DNA of 64,000 nt from Bartonella apihabitans (GCF_030758755.1 NZ_CP132387.1:2223001-2287000); one strand, 5' to 3'. Counted from the first letter of the stretch, positions 30,512 through 40,775 are shown. The notes: generated from the sequence alone by a model not told the origin. Translations and numbers: made by a program.

Positions 30512-30822
30512 AGCATTTTCCTTTCAAATACCGGACACAATACGAAGTGGTATTACTTCGGTATTTTAACTACTGCTCGCTGTTTTAAAATCGATGCCCC
30601 GGCGGCGTTTTTCAGTAAAAAAGAAACGAAAATTGACAATTTCTAATTATTTTACTTCGATTTTTTCTAGTCATTCACGATAAGTTTTTTAAAAATATCA
30701 TTTTAAGACTTCCAAGAAACCGATGATACCATTTAATGTAAATATCAAATATCCATCACAAAAGGATATTTTATAAAGAACGTGTTGCGTGAGGAGAATA
30801 GCAACACACAAAGGAGGAGAAG
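30512..30822. other. Divergent promoter region of the SDR gene and acs
   Basis: 311 bases, AT-rich, no gene. A CGAAGT/ACTTCG inverted repeat lies near 30544-30562, close to the SDR start. The acs side ends in a leader hairpin and a strong ribosome site (listed separately). Confidence 0.45.
30782..30807 (+). promoter_or_regulatory. Leader hairpin just before the acs ribosome site
   Basis: Perfect 7-base arms GTGTTGC (30782-30788) and GCAACAC (30801-30807). The loop contains GTGAGGAG, and the strong Shine-Dalgarno AAAGGAGGAGAAG follows within three bases. It might modulate ribosome access or mRNA stability. No known riboswitch is recognised. Confidence 0.4.
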
Positions 30823-32774
30823 ATGTCGGATAAAGTCTATCCTGTGTCTAGTAATATCAAGAAAAATGCCCTGATTGATCGTGAAACATATCTTCAATGG
30901 TATGATGAAAGTATAAGCGATCCGGATGCATTCTGGTCGAAACATGGCCGGCGCATTGATTGGTTCAAACCATTTACAAAAGTTAAAAATACCAGCTTTC
31001 GAGGCCGTGTATCCATCAAATGGTATGAAGACGGAATCACAAATGTAACCTATAATTGCATCGACAGACATTTGAAAAGTCGCGGTGATCAGGTTGCGAT
31101 GATCTGGGAAGGTGACAACCCCTATATTGATAAAAAAGTCACCTATAAGGAACTTTACGAAAACGTTTGCCGGTTTGCCAATATCCTAAAAAAACGGGGC
31201 GTCAAAAAAGGCGATCGGGTTACCATTTATCTTCCCATGATTCTGGAAGCCGCTTATGCAATGCTCGCCTGTGCACGCATCGGCGCAGTCCATTCAGTGG
31301 TTTTTGCAGGCTTTTCGCCGGAAGCCCTTGCAGGGCGTATTGTCGACTGCGAATCGACCTTTATCATTACGGCCGACCAAGGTGTACGTGGTGGCAAGCC
31401 CATTCCGTTAAAAGAAAATGTCGATCATGCAATCGACATTGCCGCACGCCAATATGTGCTCGTCAATCAGGTGATGGTTGTGCGCAGAACCGGCGGCAAA
31501 ATCGGTTGGGCTCCTGGACGCGACTTCTGGTATCATGAAGAAATGGCCAATGCGAAAACCGAGTGCCCGCCAGCGCGCATGAAAGCCGAAGACCCGCTTT
31601 TCATTCTTTATACGTCAGGTTCTACGGGTAAACCGAAAGGCGTCCTTCATACAACCGGCGGCTATCTTGTTTATGCTTCCATGACGCATGAATATGTATT
31701 CGATTATCATGTCGGCGACGTTTATTGGTGTACCGCCGATGTCGGCTGGGTTACCGGACATTCCTATCTGGTTTATCAGCCAGTTTATGTAACGGTGCCA
31801 CAACGCTTATGTTTGAAGGTGTTCCGAACTTTCCCGATCAGGCGCGCTTTTGGGAAGTTGTCGACAAGCATAAGGTCAATATTCTTTATACCGCACCGAC
31901 AGCTATTCGGGCACTGATGGGAGCCGGTGACGAATATGTCGAACGCTCGAAACGGACATCATTGCGCATTCTCGGTTCGGTTGGCGAGCCGATCAATCCG
32001 GAAGCGTGGAACTGGTTTTATCATAAAGTCGGTGATGATCGCTGCCCGATTGTCGATACATGGTGGCAAACCGAAACCGGCGGCCATATGATCACCCCGC
32101 TACCCGGTGCAACCGATCTGAAACCCGGTTCGGCAACACTTCCCTTCTTTGGCATCAAGCCCGAGCTTGTCGACACTGAAGGAGAAGTCCTCGTTGGTGA
32201 AAATGATGGCAATTTGTGCATTACCAACTCGTGGCCGGGGCAAATGCGCACAATTTATGGCGACCATAACCGCTTTGTAGAAACCTATTTCTCGACCTAT
32301 AAGGGCAAATATTTCACCGGTGATGGCTGTCGTCGTGATCACGACGGATATTACTGGATTACCGGCCGCGTCGATGACGTCTTGAATGTTTCAGGCCATC
32401 GTCTTGGCACGGCAGAAGTTAAATCGGCGCTCGTCTCCGATCACAATGTGTCCGAGGCAGCGGTTGTCGGTTACCCGCATCCGATCAAGGGACAGGGTAT
32501 CTATTGTTATGTGACATTGATGGAAGGTATCGAACCGACAGAAGAATTGCGTCAACACCTTATCAAACATGTCAGAAACGAGATTGGACCGATTGCCACA
32601 CCCGACAAGATCCAGTTTGCTCCGAGTCTGCCAAAAACACGTTCGGGCAAAATTATGCGGCGAATTTTGCGTAAAATTGCCGAAGACGAATTTGAAAATC
32701 TGGGCGATATATCGACACTTGCAGAACCGCAGGTTGTTGAAGACCTGATTGCTAACCGTTTGAACAAACGTTAA
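30823..32774 (+). pseudogene. acs: Acetyl-CoA synthetase, frameshifted in the middle
   Basis: Activates acetate to acetyl-CoA through acetyl-AMP. Both halves match Acs closely: N-terminal [18 protein letters not shown]-loop [35 protein letters not shown] and the acetylation-site end [14 protein letters not shown]. Around 31775-31795 (after GHSYLVYQP) the frame changes. The continuation [18 protein letters not shown] is one frame away, equivalent to one lost base or two gained. Restored length is 650, as in relatives. Strong ribosome site. Faces ackA-pta, linking acetate activation and overflow. Confidence 0.93.
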
Positions 32775-33429
32775 GCACCAAAATAATATCGGCGGAACAT
32801 TCCGCCGATATTACTGCGACTTATTGTTGGCTTTCTGTTAGCCTGAGTTTCTGGCACATCGAATGCCTTCATTATAGGTGCATCTGCCAATATATGGGGG
32901 CACCTGCCAATATTCTGCGCAGCAAACTTTACGTCCTGCCTTGGAAATACATAATCTTGCGAAGATATATCTCACCTGCAAGAAGAAGCGACGGGTGGAA
33001 TCAACCTGACCGTTCACTTCGTCAATCGAAATATAAAATCGGACAGGCTTTACTGAGGTAAATATGTAAAACAGCGGGAATGTTTCATTGAGTTAAAAAT
33101 TGAGCTTACAAAGCCTATGAAAAATTCCTGCGGGGGAAATAAAAATCTCTCATTGAGAACGGATTTTGAAGAACAGATTCGAGCATTAAAATTCGGCATT
33201 CAATACTCTGTCGTCTAAAGGGGCGATGAGAGCATTATAGTCTGGACCAATTGTTGCAGTGCCGATACCGGTGTCTGTTTTCTAAAGCCTCATTGCGATA
33301 TAGCAGGTGGAATTGCATTGTCCTGTTTATTTATTCAGCTATTTCAACTGTTTCAGCGATATTTGAACAATAAGCTTCCCCGCGATGCAATTAAGGAACT
33401 TATGCCCTGCAACCTGTTATTTCAAAAAT
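32775..33429. other. Noncoding gap between convergent acs and ackA
   Basis: 655 bases. Holds the acs hairpin and a short direct repeat: CATCTGCCAATAT (32881) and CACCTGCCAATAT (32901), 20 bases apart. No gene seen. A 64-codon plus-strand frame at 33318 overlaps the ackA end and has no resemblance to known proteins. Confidence 0.5.
32785..32812 (+). terminator. Hairpin after acs
   Basis: Perfect 13-base arms AATATCGGCGGAA/TTCCGCCGATATT beginning ten bases after the acs stop. There is no T run on either side, so termination may need Rho, or the stem may protect the 3' end. Confidence 0.55.
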
Positions 33430-34620
33430 TCAATGAGCTGTTTTTTCATTTTCGGTCAAGAGAAGGGCCGCGTCATCAGCAATACGTTGTTCTTCGTCCG
33501 TCGGAATTATGAAAGCAGCAATAGGACTATTAAGTGTTGTCAGGCGTGATTGATTGGCATTATTGGCTTTATAATCAATCTCGATCCCCATCCAACGCAA
33601 TTGTTCCAAAACCGCTTCGCGAATCTCCGGTTGGTGTTCGCCGATACCGGCCGTGAAAATAATGGTATCAAGCCCTTCCAGAGTGACAGCCAAACGGGCA
33701 ATTTCCTGAGCAATACGAAGAGTAAAAACATCAAGAGCCTGTTTTGCCTGTTCCAATTTTGACGCCACCAGATCACGACAATCCGCGCTGATGCCGGACA
33801 TACCAAGGAGGCCGCTCGAATGATAAAGCATATATTCCATGTCGCTGACACTATGGCGCTTGTTACGCAACAGATGAATGAGAACTCCCGCATCAAGTGA
33901 CCCGCAACGCGTTGCCATAGGTACACCATCGAGTGTGGTAAAGCTCATGGTTGTTTCAGCACTCTGCTGATCTTTCAATGCGCAAAGACTGGCACCGCTG
34001 CCAAGGTGGGCAACAACGACATTCTTGATACGAACATCTTTCGGCAATTTGGGTAATTGTTCCGAAATATAGTGATAGGAAAGTCCATGGAACCCGTATT
34101 TTTTGATACCGCGGTTGTGCAAAATGCGGGGAATGGCGAAACGTCTCACTCTATCGCTCTGGCCTTGATGAAAAGCTGTGTCAAAAGAGGCTGTTTGCAT
34201 GAGTGTCGGATAAAGTTTTTTGACAAGATAAATCAATCGGAGATTGGCCGGTTGATGGAGTGGTGCAAGCGGTATCAGCAATTCCATATAATCCAATGTC
34301 TTATCATTGACGATGCACGCATTTCTGAAGATATCAGCGCCGTGTACTATTCTATGACCAACCGCTTTGATTTCTCCGATATCCATTCGCTTAACAAGCC
34401 AGCCAAACACCTGCTTGAGCATTTCTTTGTCATCGGCTTTTTCAGGGAGCGGTGAAGCCGCTATCTGCTCGCCGGTTTGTTCAATCCGGAAAGAAAAACA
34501 ATTACGCCTCAGATCAATCGAGCCTTTCCCGAGACGCTCTGCACGGGAGCCATTTATTTCGTAAAGTCCGACCTTTAATGATGAAGAGCCGGAATTGAAC
34601 GTTACAATCCGGTTATGCAT
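33430..34620 (-). CDS. ackA: Acetate kinase
   Basis: Interconverts acetyl phosphate + ADP and acetate + ATP. 396 residues with the acetokinase signatures NSGSSSLKVGLY at the N-terminus, VGHRIVHG, AHLGSGASLCA and FTAGIGEHQPEIRE. Start is the ATG at 34620 just before NRIVTF. Fifty further codons upstream are only the read-through of the overlapping pta 3' end. The 8-base overlap with pta indicates one operon. Confidence 0.94.
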   Translation of the reverse strand: MHNRIVTFNSGSSSLKVGLYEINGSRAERLGKGSIDLRRNCFSFRIEQTGEQIAASPLPEKADDKEMLKQVFGWLVKRMDIGEIKAVGHRIVHGADIFRNACIVNDKTLDYMELLIPLAPLHQPANLRLIYLVKKLYPTLMQTASFDTAFHQGQSDRVRRFAIPRILHNRGIKKYGFHGLSYHYISEQLPKLPKDVRIKNVVVAHLGSGASLCALKDQQSAETTMSFTTLDGVPMATRCGSLDAGVLIHLLRNKRHSVSDMEYMLYHSSGLLGMSGISADCRDLVASKLEQAKQALDVFTLRIAQEIARLAVTLEGLDTIIFTAGIGEHQPEIREAVLEQLRWMGIEIDYKANNANQSRLTTLNSPIAAFIIPTDEEQRIADDAALLLTENEKTAH

Positions 34621-35563
34621 GATGCGCCTTCTCCAGTTTGAACTGCCGCTCGACCATGATTTTTGCAAGCGCTGCAGAGGCAAGACGCACTGACACTTTA
34701 TCAGATCGGCTGGTGAGAATAATGGGAACACGCGCCCCGAGAACCAGTCCGGCAGCGCCGGCATCGGCAAAATACATCAATTGCTTGGCAAGCATATTGC
34801 CCGCTTCAAGATCCAGCACCAGAAGAATATCGGCTTTACCTGCGACCGGTGAAACAATGCCTTTTATTTCAGCCGCCTTCAAATTGATCGCATTATCAAA
34901 AGCCAATGGTTCATCCACAACAGCACCGGTAATTTGCCCGCGCATCGACATAACCGTCAAAGCTGCTGCATCAAGGGTGGCCGGCATTTTCGAATTAACG
35001 GTTTCCACCGCAGCTAGTACTGCAACAAGTGGTTTTTCACGCCCCAGAATGCGCATAAGATCAACTGCGTTTTGAACAATATCGCGCTTGTCATCAAGAT
35101 CGGGACGGATATTGATTGCCGCATCGGTAATCAATAGCGGCTTTGAATAGGCCGGAATATCCATTGCATAAACGTGGCTGATACGTCGTTCTGTTCGCAA
35201 CCCCGATTGTGAGCTCACTACTGCGCTCAGAAGCTCGTCGGTATGGAGCGATCCTTTCATTAACGCCTGAACTTTTCCACTTGCTGCCATTTCAACCGCT
35301 GTCTGGGCAGCCGCATGGCTATGTTCTGTCGGTATGATTTCGAGATCATCTATTTTGACACCTGCTTCTTTTGCAGCTTTTCTGATTTTTAATTCCGGCC
35401 CGACCAGAACCGGTTGCAAAAACTTTTCTTGCCAGGCTTCAATAGCCGCCACCATGGCCTCTTTTGAACAGGGATGGACAATTGCCGTTTTGATGGGAGG
35501 AAGATTGCGCGCTTGTTCGAGATAAGCATCATAACGTCCGTGTTTTTTTGCTGCCATCGTCAT
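34613..35563 (-). CDS. pta: Phosphate acetyl/butyryltransferase family protein
   Basis: 316-residue phosphotransacetylase of the short class (PTA_PTB fold), converting acetyl-CoA and phosphate to acetyl phosphate. Conserved pieces include ALMKGSLHTDELLSAV, RRISHVYAMDIP, and the C-terminal AGNMLAKQLMYFADAGAAGLVLGARVPIILTSRSD. Placed before ackA with overlap, so the physiological product is acetyl phosphate. A phosphate butyryltransferase specificity is less likely. Start either 35563 or 35557 (AAGGAA upstream). Confidence 0.9.
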   Translation of the reverse strand: MTMAAKKHGRYDAYLEQARNLPPIKTAIVHPCSKEAMVAAIEAWQEKFLQPVLVGPELKIRKAAKEAGVKIDDLEIIPTEHSHAAAQTAVEMAASGKVQALMKGSLHTDELLSAVVSSQSGLRTERRISHVYAMDIPAYSKPLLITDAAINIRPDLDDKRDIVQNAVDLMRILGREKPLVAVLAAVETVNSKMPATLDAAALTVMSMRGQITGAVVDEPLAFDNAINLKAAEIKGIVSPVAGKADILLVLDLEAGNMLAKQLMYFADAGAAGLVLGARVPIILTSRSDKVSVRLASAALAKIMVERQFKLEKAHHA

Positions 35564-35585
35564 TTCCTTCCAACAACAATTTTAA

Positions 35586-36407
35586 CTAGAACATTGGCCG
35601 CATTATTTTTTCGCCTGATTCTGCGAGACGGGCGACTGTACCCATCAATTCTTTCTTTTCGGCCTCGGTTAAATCAACATGATCGAGTTTTTGATCAAAT
35701 ACAATAGCGAAATTGCATCCTTCGGGTATAGCGCCAAGAACATATCCTCTTGATTGGTCGACAAAAACTAACGGATCTTTGCGTTTTACTTTGAGCAAAC
35801 GTTTTTGAATTTTGCCATCAGGCAAATGAATTCGGTAAAAACAATAACCGAAAAATAATTTTGTCAAAGCAACGATCGTCGGCATCATTTTGCGTTGGGT
35901 TCCGACAACCCGCCATTGCCTATAGTGCTGTAAAAAATCGGCAAAACTTTTTATCGCAATTAGAAATGCAATAATCGCGACAATCAAGAACACAAATAAC
36001 CGTTGCCATATGTGCTCTATTTCAAGGTTAAGTACCATTTTGTCCGGATTGTTTCGCTCATAAATAATATATACCGGATAAGAATTCCTTGTTACTCCTA
36101 AAAAGCGCACTGAAAAATGTTTTATAAAACTCTGATTTCCGAGCGTTATTTTCGCGTCTGTACGGCATTCTCGAAAGACAAGTAGTGTTGCATGGCAAAG
36201 ATTATTTTCCAAAGTAAAATTCTGGACATATTCCGGCTTATCCATAATTTTGAAATCTTCAATGAAATGTGGCTTCCAGAAAAAACAGAATCCTAAAAAA
36301 ATAATATTGAACAATAAAAAATAGATGAGTCCGCGCTTAAGATAGGAGTAATCACAGCGTTTTATTTTGAGCGGTCTTGTCGGGAAAGATTGACTGAGAT
36401 TTTTCAT
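35586..36407 (-). CDS. Membrane protein of unknown function
   Basis: 273 residues. An N-terminal transmembrane helix (about 25-45) is followed by a roughly 90-residue extracytoplasmic part with two cysteines (NLCHATLLVFRECR), a second helix (about 135-155), then a soluble cytosolic domain rich in Lys/Arg. No family recognised. GGATGAG precedes the ATG. 22 bases before pta on the same strand, so it may head the pta-ackA transcript. Confidence 0.6.
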   Translation of the reverse strand: MKNLSQSFPTRPLKIKRCDYSYLKRGLIYFLLFNIIFLGFCFFWKPHFIEDFKIMDKPEYVQNFTLENNLCHATLLVFRECRTDAKITLGNQSFIKHFSVRFLGVTRNSYPVYIIYERNNPDKMVLNLEIEHIWQRLFVFLIVAIIAFLIAIKSFADFLQHYRQWRVVGTQRKMMPTIVALTKLFFGYCFYRIHLPDGKIQKRLLKVKRKDPLVFVDQSRGYVLGAIPEGCNFAIVFDQKLDHVDLTEAEKKELMGTVARLAESGEKIMRPMF

Positions 36408-36605
36408 AACTCATCCGGTAAAATCCTCGATAAGTTAAATAATATAATTTTATGCGGTGATTTTACAATAAACCGACATGATAAACTGTTAACAAGGTGG
36501 TTATTAAATGATATAAGTCTCCGTGGGAAATGCGGGATGACGCTAGAAGCCTATTTGTACATGAAAGTATTTATGGGTTATTGATACGGAGTCTGTATAA
36601 CCACG

Positions 36606-37975
36606 ATGAAACGTGTTGAAAAACAGGAGTGGCGTAACCAGCTTATTCTCGATAATGCCCTGGATTATGCAATATTAACGGCTGACATGAACGGGCTTAT
36701 TGTCAGCTGGAGTTCCGGAGCCGAAAAATTGTTCGGCTGGAAACCGGAAGAAATAATCGGTCAGCCGCTTGATGTTCTTTTCACCGAAGAAGACAGGATG
36801 AACAGGCTTCCGGAAACGCGCCAACAAATGGCAAGTTTGCACCGGATAGACGTTGTCGAGCGGTTTCACCAAAGAAAAGATGGTACGACTTTCTGGGCAT
36901 CGGGAGATCTTCAAGCGCTCTATAGCGATGATGGAAAGCAACAGGGATTCTTGAAAATTGTCCGCGATCGAACGGACGAACAACGTCATTCCGAAACATT
37001 AAGGCTAAGTGAAGAACGGCTGCGGCTCGCCCAGCAGGCTGCCGGCATCGGTGCTTTCGAAATTGACCGTGATCGCAAAATGATTGAAGCGACACCGCAA
37101 TTTTTAAAACTTCTCGGATTCGAGGAAAGCCCTGAACTTCCCTTGAATGACTTTTATTCCGTCATCGTCGATAATCCGAAACAGATTGCAAAACAAATGT
37201 TGCAGACCAGGCAGGACGAAAGTCTGATTACACATTTGGAATTCCAGATCAAAAGGGCTGACACCAAACAATTACGCTGGATCGGTTATTGGGCGGAAGC
37301 TGCTCCAAAAGACGTTGGCAAGTCGATGAAACATCGAATCCTGGGCGTTTTACAGGATATTACCGAGCGGCGCGACGCACAGGAAAAACAGGCACTCCTT
37401 TCGGGTGAACTTGCTCATCGTGTCAAAAATATTCTGGCAATTGTTCAAAGCATTGCCAACCAAACTCTTACCGAATCGACATCCGTGACAAAAGCATTAC
37501 AGGATTTTTCGGTACGGCTGAATGCACTTGCCCATGCGCAGGATATTTTGACACAAGGGGCAACCAGCAGTGCCGACCTCAAACAAATAGTCGAAAGCAG
37601 TCTTGATATTCATGACAAAACCAAAAAAAGGTTCATCATATCGGTTCCCCCGTATCGCTCTCGCCGCCAACAGCATTGTCCATGGCTTTGGCACTTCACG
37701 AATTGAGCACCAATGCTGTCAAATATGGTGCTTTGTCCTCCAAAAACGGCATCGTCGAGATCAACTGGACTATCGATAAGGATGAATTCCATTTTTCATG
37801 GCGTGAAAAAGGCGGTCCGACGGTTTCTCAGCCAACAAAGCTCAGTTTCGGCAGCAAATTGATAAAGCGTCTTTTACCAGCCCGTTTTAACGGACATGCC
37901 GAATTGGATTATGCGCCGGAAGGTTTCTCCTTTGAACTTACAGCACCTCGAACAGCAGAGAATTTTCCCGGCTGA
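36606..37975 (+). pseudogene. PAS-domain HWE-family sensor histidine kinase, frameshifted
   Basis: Cytosolic sensor kinase: PAS 1 (about residues 12-130, AILTADMNGLIVSWSSGAEKLFGW), PAS 2 with PAC (about 140-265), then the HWE core with the phospho-His region ELAHRVKNILAIVQSIANQTL and the N box ALHELSTNAVKYGALS, which typify HWE kinases. Between them the frame slips near 37640. A lost base after FIIS restores SPVSLSPPTALSMALALHE, for about 456 residues. No transmembrane helix and no adjacent response regulator. HWE kinases often sense light or redox via PAS ligands, or act in the general stress response. The ligand here is unknown. Weak ribosome site. Confidence 0.85.
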
Positions 37976-38373
37976 AAAATCGGAGTAACCTTAGGAAAAA
38001 GTGCACCATATTCATTGTGGGGTAAAGATTTTCAACACTATTTGCTGACCCCGAATATCCAGTTGAATGGACGGGAAACGCAAATCGACCAACATTTTCT
38101 ATTTCCGGAGCTTGGCTCATAGGACAGCCGATTTTAGCAATGCACTTCAAAAACTCCGGACGCGCATTTTGTCATTGCTGAAAAACTGACCGGTCATCAG
38201 ATATTCCTGCCTATCCGGCGATTTTTATGATCCGATAAAACAAAAACGGATTTGGTGGCGACAATGTCGATCTCGCGCCGGAATCGCTATCAAAGATATT
38301 TGTGAGACGCTATCGGACATTTCATGACGATGATCACCGGAAAGATTATCCGACGTTATGAAATTTTATGCAT
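37976..38373. other. Gap between the HWE kinase and hpt
   Basis: 398 bases without a gene. Plus-strand stretches of 35-45 sense codons occur in different frames (about 38040-38165 and 38240-38345), interrupted by stops. They may be remains of a decayed gene or chance. No family recognised. Confidence 0.4.
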
Positions 38374-38922
38374 TTATTTGTGGATGACACCGACGAAAGG
38401 AAGTTGCCGGAATGCGTGGCCCGCATCCATTCCGTAACCGACAACAAATTGATCAGGACAGGGAAAACCGACAAAATCCGCTTCAATATCAGCCTGACGG
38501 CGCATCGCCTTATCAAGAAGGGCTGCAATAAAAATGCGTCCTGCGCCACGCGTTTTCAAAAGATCGCGAACAAATTTCAGTGTCTTTCCCGATTCCAGAA
38601 TATCATCGATTAAAAGAATGTCGCGCCCGGTAATATCGCTATCAAAATCATGAAGAAGTTTGATCTCTCCGCTTTCCTGACCAGCGCCATAGCTTGAAAT
38701 TGTTATGAACTCGACAGTCGAGCTGACACCGGCGCGATGAAGTTCTCTGATAAGATCTGCTGCAAAGATAAAAGACCCTTTCAAAATCGGTAAAACCAGC
38801 AAATTTTGCGGCCTTTTAGCTGCAATTTCAGTTGCTATTATACGATTGCGTTTGGCAATGTCCTGTTCCGAAAACAGAACATCAATCGACTTTCCATCTA
38901 TCAAGGGCATGTTATTATCCAT
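38374..38922 (-). CDS. hpt: Hypoxanthine phosphoribosyltransferase
   Basis: Purine salvage: transfers phosphoribose from PRPP to hypoxanthine (and guanine). 182 residues with the PRPP loop LLIDDILESGKTL, LPILKGSFIFAADLIREL and the C-terminal DQFVVGYGMDAG. Complete. Monocistronic as seen. No convincing ribosome site before the ATG. Confidence 0.93.
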   Translation of the reverse strand: MDNNMPLIDGKSIDVLFSEQDIAKRNRIIATEIAAKRPQNLLVLPILKGSFIFAADLIRELHRAGVSSTVEFITISSYGAGQESGEIKLLHDFDSDITGRDILLIDDILESGKTLKFVRDLLKTRGAGRIFIAALLDKAMRRQADIEADFVGFPCPDQFVVGYGMDAGHAFRQLPFVGVIHK

Positions 38923-39146
38923 ATAAATTTTTATGGCCGTGGCCTAACACAGACAATCGCGTTAAGAAAGCAATTGTCACCGCCAAATTTTAACCGCGAC
39001 TTAACCATATTCATCAAGGATAGGAAAAATTGGGTCCTCTGGTCAAGGACCTTTCAAGTGTTGGCAATGAATGCCTCTGAAGGACAATAGCGGCTCACAG
39101 GGCAAAACCGTATAAAATTTCTGCGGTTAGAATAGGTAAATTAACA

Positions 39147-39806
39147 GTGATTCGTTTTGAAAATGTAGGCTTGCGTTATGGCATGGGGCCGGAAGTCCTC
39201 CGTGATATAAGCTTTTATATTCCGCACGGATCATTCCAGTTTTTGACTGGTCGCTTCGGTGCCGGCAAAACAACATTGTTGCGGTTGATGTTTCTGGCAT
39301 TAAAACCGACGCGCGGCCTTATCAATATATTCGGCCATGATACTGCCCTTTTGAAACGGCAGGATATGCCGAAATTGCGCCAGAGAATTGGTATTGTTTT
39401 TCAGGATTTCCGCCTGCTTGATCACATGACAACATACGAAAATGTTTCACTTCCCTTACGTGTGAGAGGGCGTGAAGAAGCAACCTACCGCGCCGAAGTC
39501 GAAGAGCTTCTGCAATGGGTGGGACTTGGTGAACGCATGGACGTATTACCACCTGTTCTATCCGGCGGAGAAAAACAACGCGCTGCGATAGCACGTGCTT
39601 TGATTGATCAGCCCGAAATTTTATTGGCAGATGAACCGACCGGTAATGTCGACCCTGTCCTTGCACGCAGACTATTGCGGCTTTTTATCGAGCTTAACCG
39701 TTCGGGAACTGCTGTGATTATTGCAACCCACGATGTCAATCTGATGGAGCAGGTTGATGCGCGTCGCATGATTCTTAACGATGGAAGGCTGGAACTTTAT
39801 GACTGA
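39147..39806 (+). CDS. ftsE: Cell division ATP-binding protein FtsE
   Basis: ATPase of the FtsEX complex, which activates periplasmic murein hydrolases at the septum. 219 residues. Begins with GTG. RFENVGLRYGMGPEVLRDISF is typical FtsE. Walker A reads GRFGAGKTT, whereas most FtsE have GPSGAGKT(S/T), but all invariant residues remain. Signature LSGGEKQRAAIARA and Walker B LLADEPTGNVD are intact. Overlaps ftsX by eight bases. Confidence 0.93.
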   Translation: MIRFENVGLRYGMGPEVLRDISFYIPHGSFQFLTGRFGAGKTTLLRLMFLALKPTRGLINIFGHDTALLKRQDMPKLRQRIGIVFQDFRLLDHMTTYENVSLPLRVRGREEATYRAEVEELLQWVGLGERMDVLPPVLSGGEKQRAAIARALIDQPEILLADEPTGNVDPVLARRLLRLFIELNRSGTAVIIATHDVNLMEQVDARRMILNDGRLELYD

Positions 39807-40773
39807 GCTTTCCCCGTCGATACCCCCAAGAAAATTCTGGTTCCGGAAAAGCCCGACGGCTCAAACATCGATTGTTCCGGCGGGTGATGTGTCGGGACAA
39901 GCCTTGGTCGTTGTGATTGCTATCATGACGTTTCTCGCATCCCTTGCTATTGGCGGCGTGGATCTTATCGGTCATTCGGCGCATAATTGGGAAAATCAGG
40001 TTTCAAGGGAAGCCACTATTCAAATCCGTCCGACTGATGGCCTCGATATAGAGAAAACTTTAAAATATGCCGTAGAACTCGCCAAAAGCTTTCGGGGTGT
40101 AAAATCTGCCGAAATTGTCGATCGCGCTCAAACAGAACGCCTTCTCGAACCGTGGCTTGGAACCGGACTGGAATTGAACGACCTTCCCATTCCGCGTCTT
40201 GTTGTCGTGACACTTGATGATTCCGTTCCAGTTGATTTCGGTATGATAAGCGATGCCATTGCAACACAAATACCCGGTGGAAGTTTCGACGATCATCGCA
40301 ACGCAATCAGCCGGCTCGTCACAATGGCACATGCGACGATTATTATCGGACTGGTCATATTGGCTCTTGTCATTTCGGCATTGACCCTTACGATTATATT
40401 TGCAACACGCAGCGCCCTTTCAGCCAATGCGCATATTGTCGAAGTGCTGCATTTCATTGGCGCGGAATCAAGCTTTATCGCCCGTCAGTTCGACTTGCAT
40501 TTTTTCAAGACCGGTCTCAAAGGAGCCTGTTACGGCGGCCTCTCCGGCATTATCGTCTTTATTGCTTTTTCGTTCTGGTCAGGCTTTGTTTCCGGCACAC
40601 CGGGAGGTGACCAGACATCGGCCTTATTCGGCCATTTCAGTCTTGGCCTATCAAGTTATATCAAGATATTTATTCTTGTGAGCTTCGTCTCTTTACTGAC
40701 GATGATGACGAGCCGCCTCACCATTTTAAGCCAGTTAAAATCTATTGACCGTAGCGAAAGCGAGTTGTTTTAA
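39799..40773 (+). CDS. ftsX: Cell division protein FtsX
   Basis: Inner-membrane partner of FtsE. 324 residues from MTELSPSIPP: a Pro/Arg-rich cytosolic start, first transmembrane helix (about 40-62), a periplasmic domain (QIRPTDGLDIEKTL ... RLVVVTLDD), then three C-terminal helices with the FtsX-type VEVLHFIGAESSFIARQFDLHF loop. The start at 39799 overlaps the ftsE stop. Confidence 0.9.
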   Translation: MTELSPSIPPRKFWFRKSPTAQTSIVPAGDVSGQALVVVIAIMTFLASLAIGGVDLIGHSAHNWENQVSREATIQIRPTDGLDIEKTLKYAVELAKSFRGVKSAEIVDRAQTERLLEPWLGTGLELNDLPIPRLVVVTLDDSVPVDFGMISDAIATQIPGGSFDDHRNAISRLVTMAHATIIIGLVILALVISALTLTIIFATRSALSANAHIVEVLHFIGAESSFIARQFDLHFFKTGLKGACYGGLSGIIVFIAFSFWSGFVSGTPGGDQTSALFGHFSLGLSSYIKIFILVSFVSLLTMMTSRLTILSQLKSIDRSESELF

Positions 40774-40775
40774 CG

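Noticed and set aside
36390..36584. 64-codon plus-strand frame before the HWE kinase
   Set aside because: Starts with TTG, has no ribosome site, and overlaps the divergent membrane-protein start.
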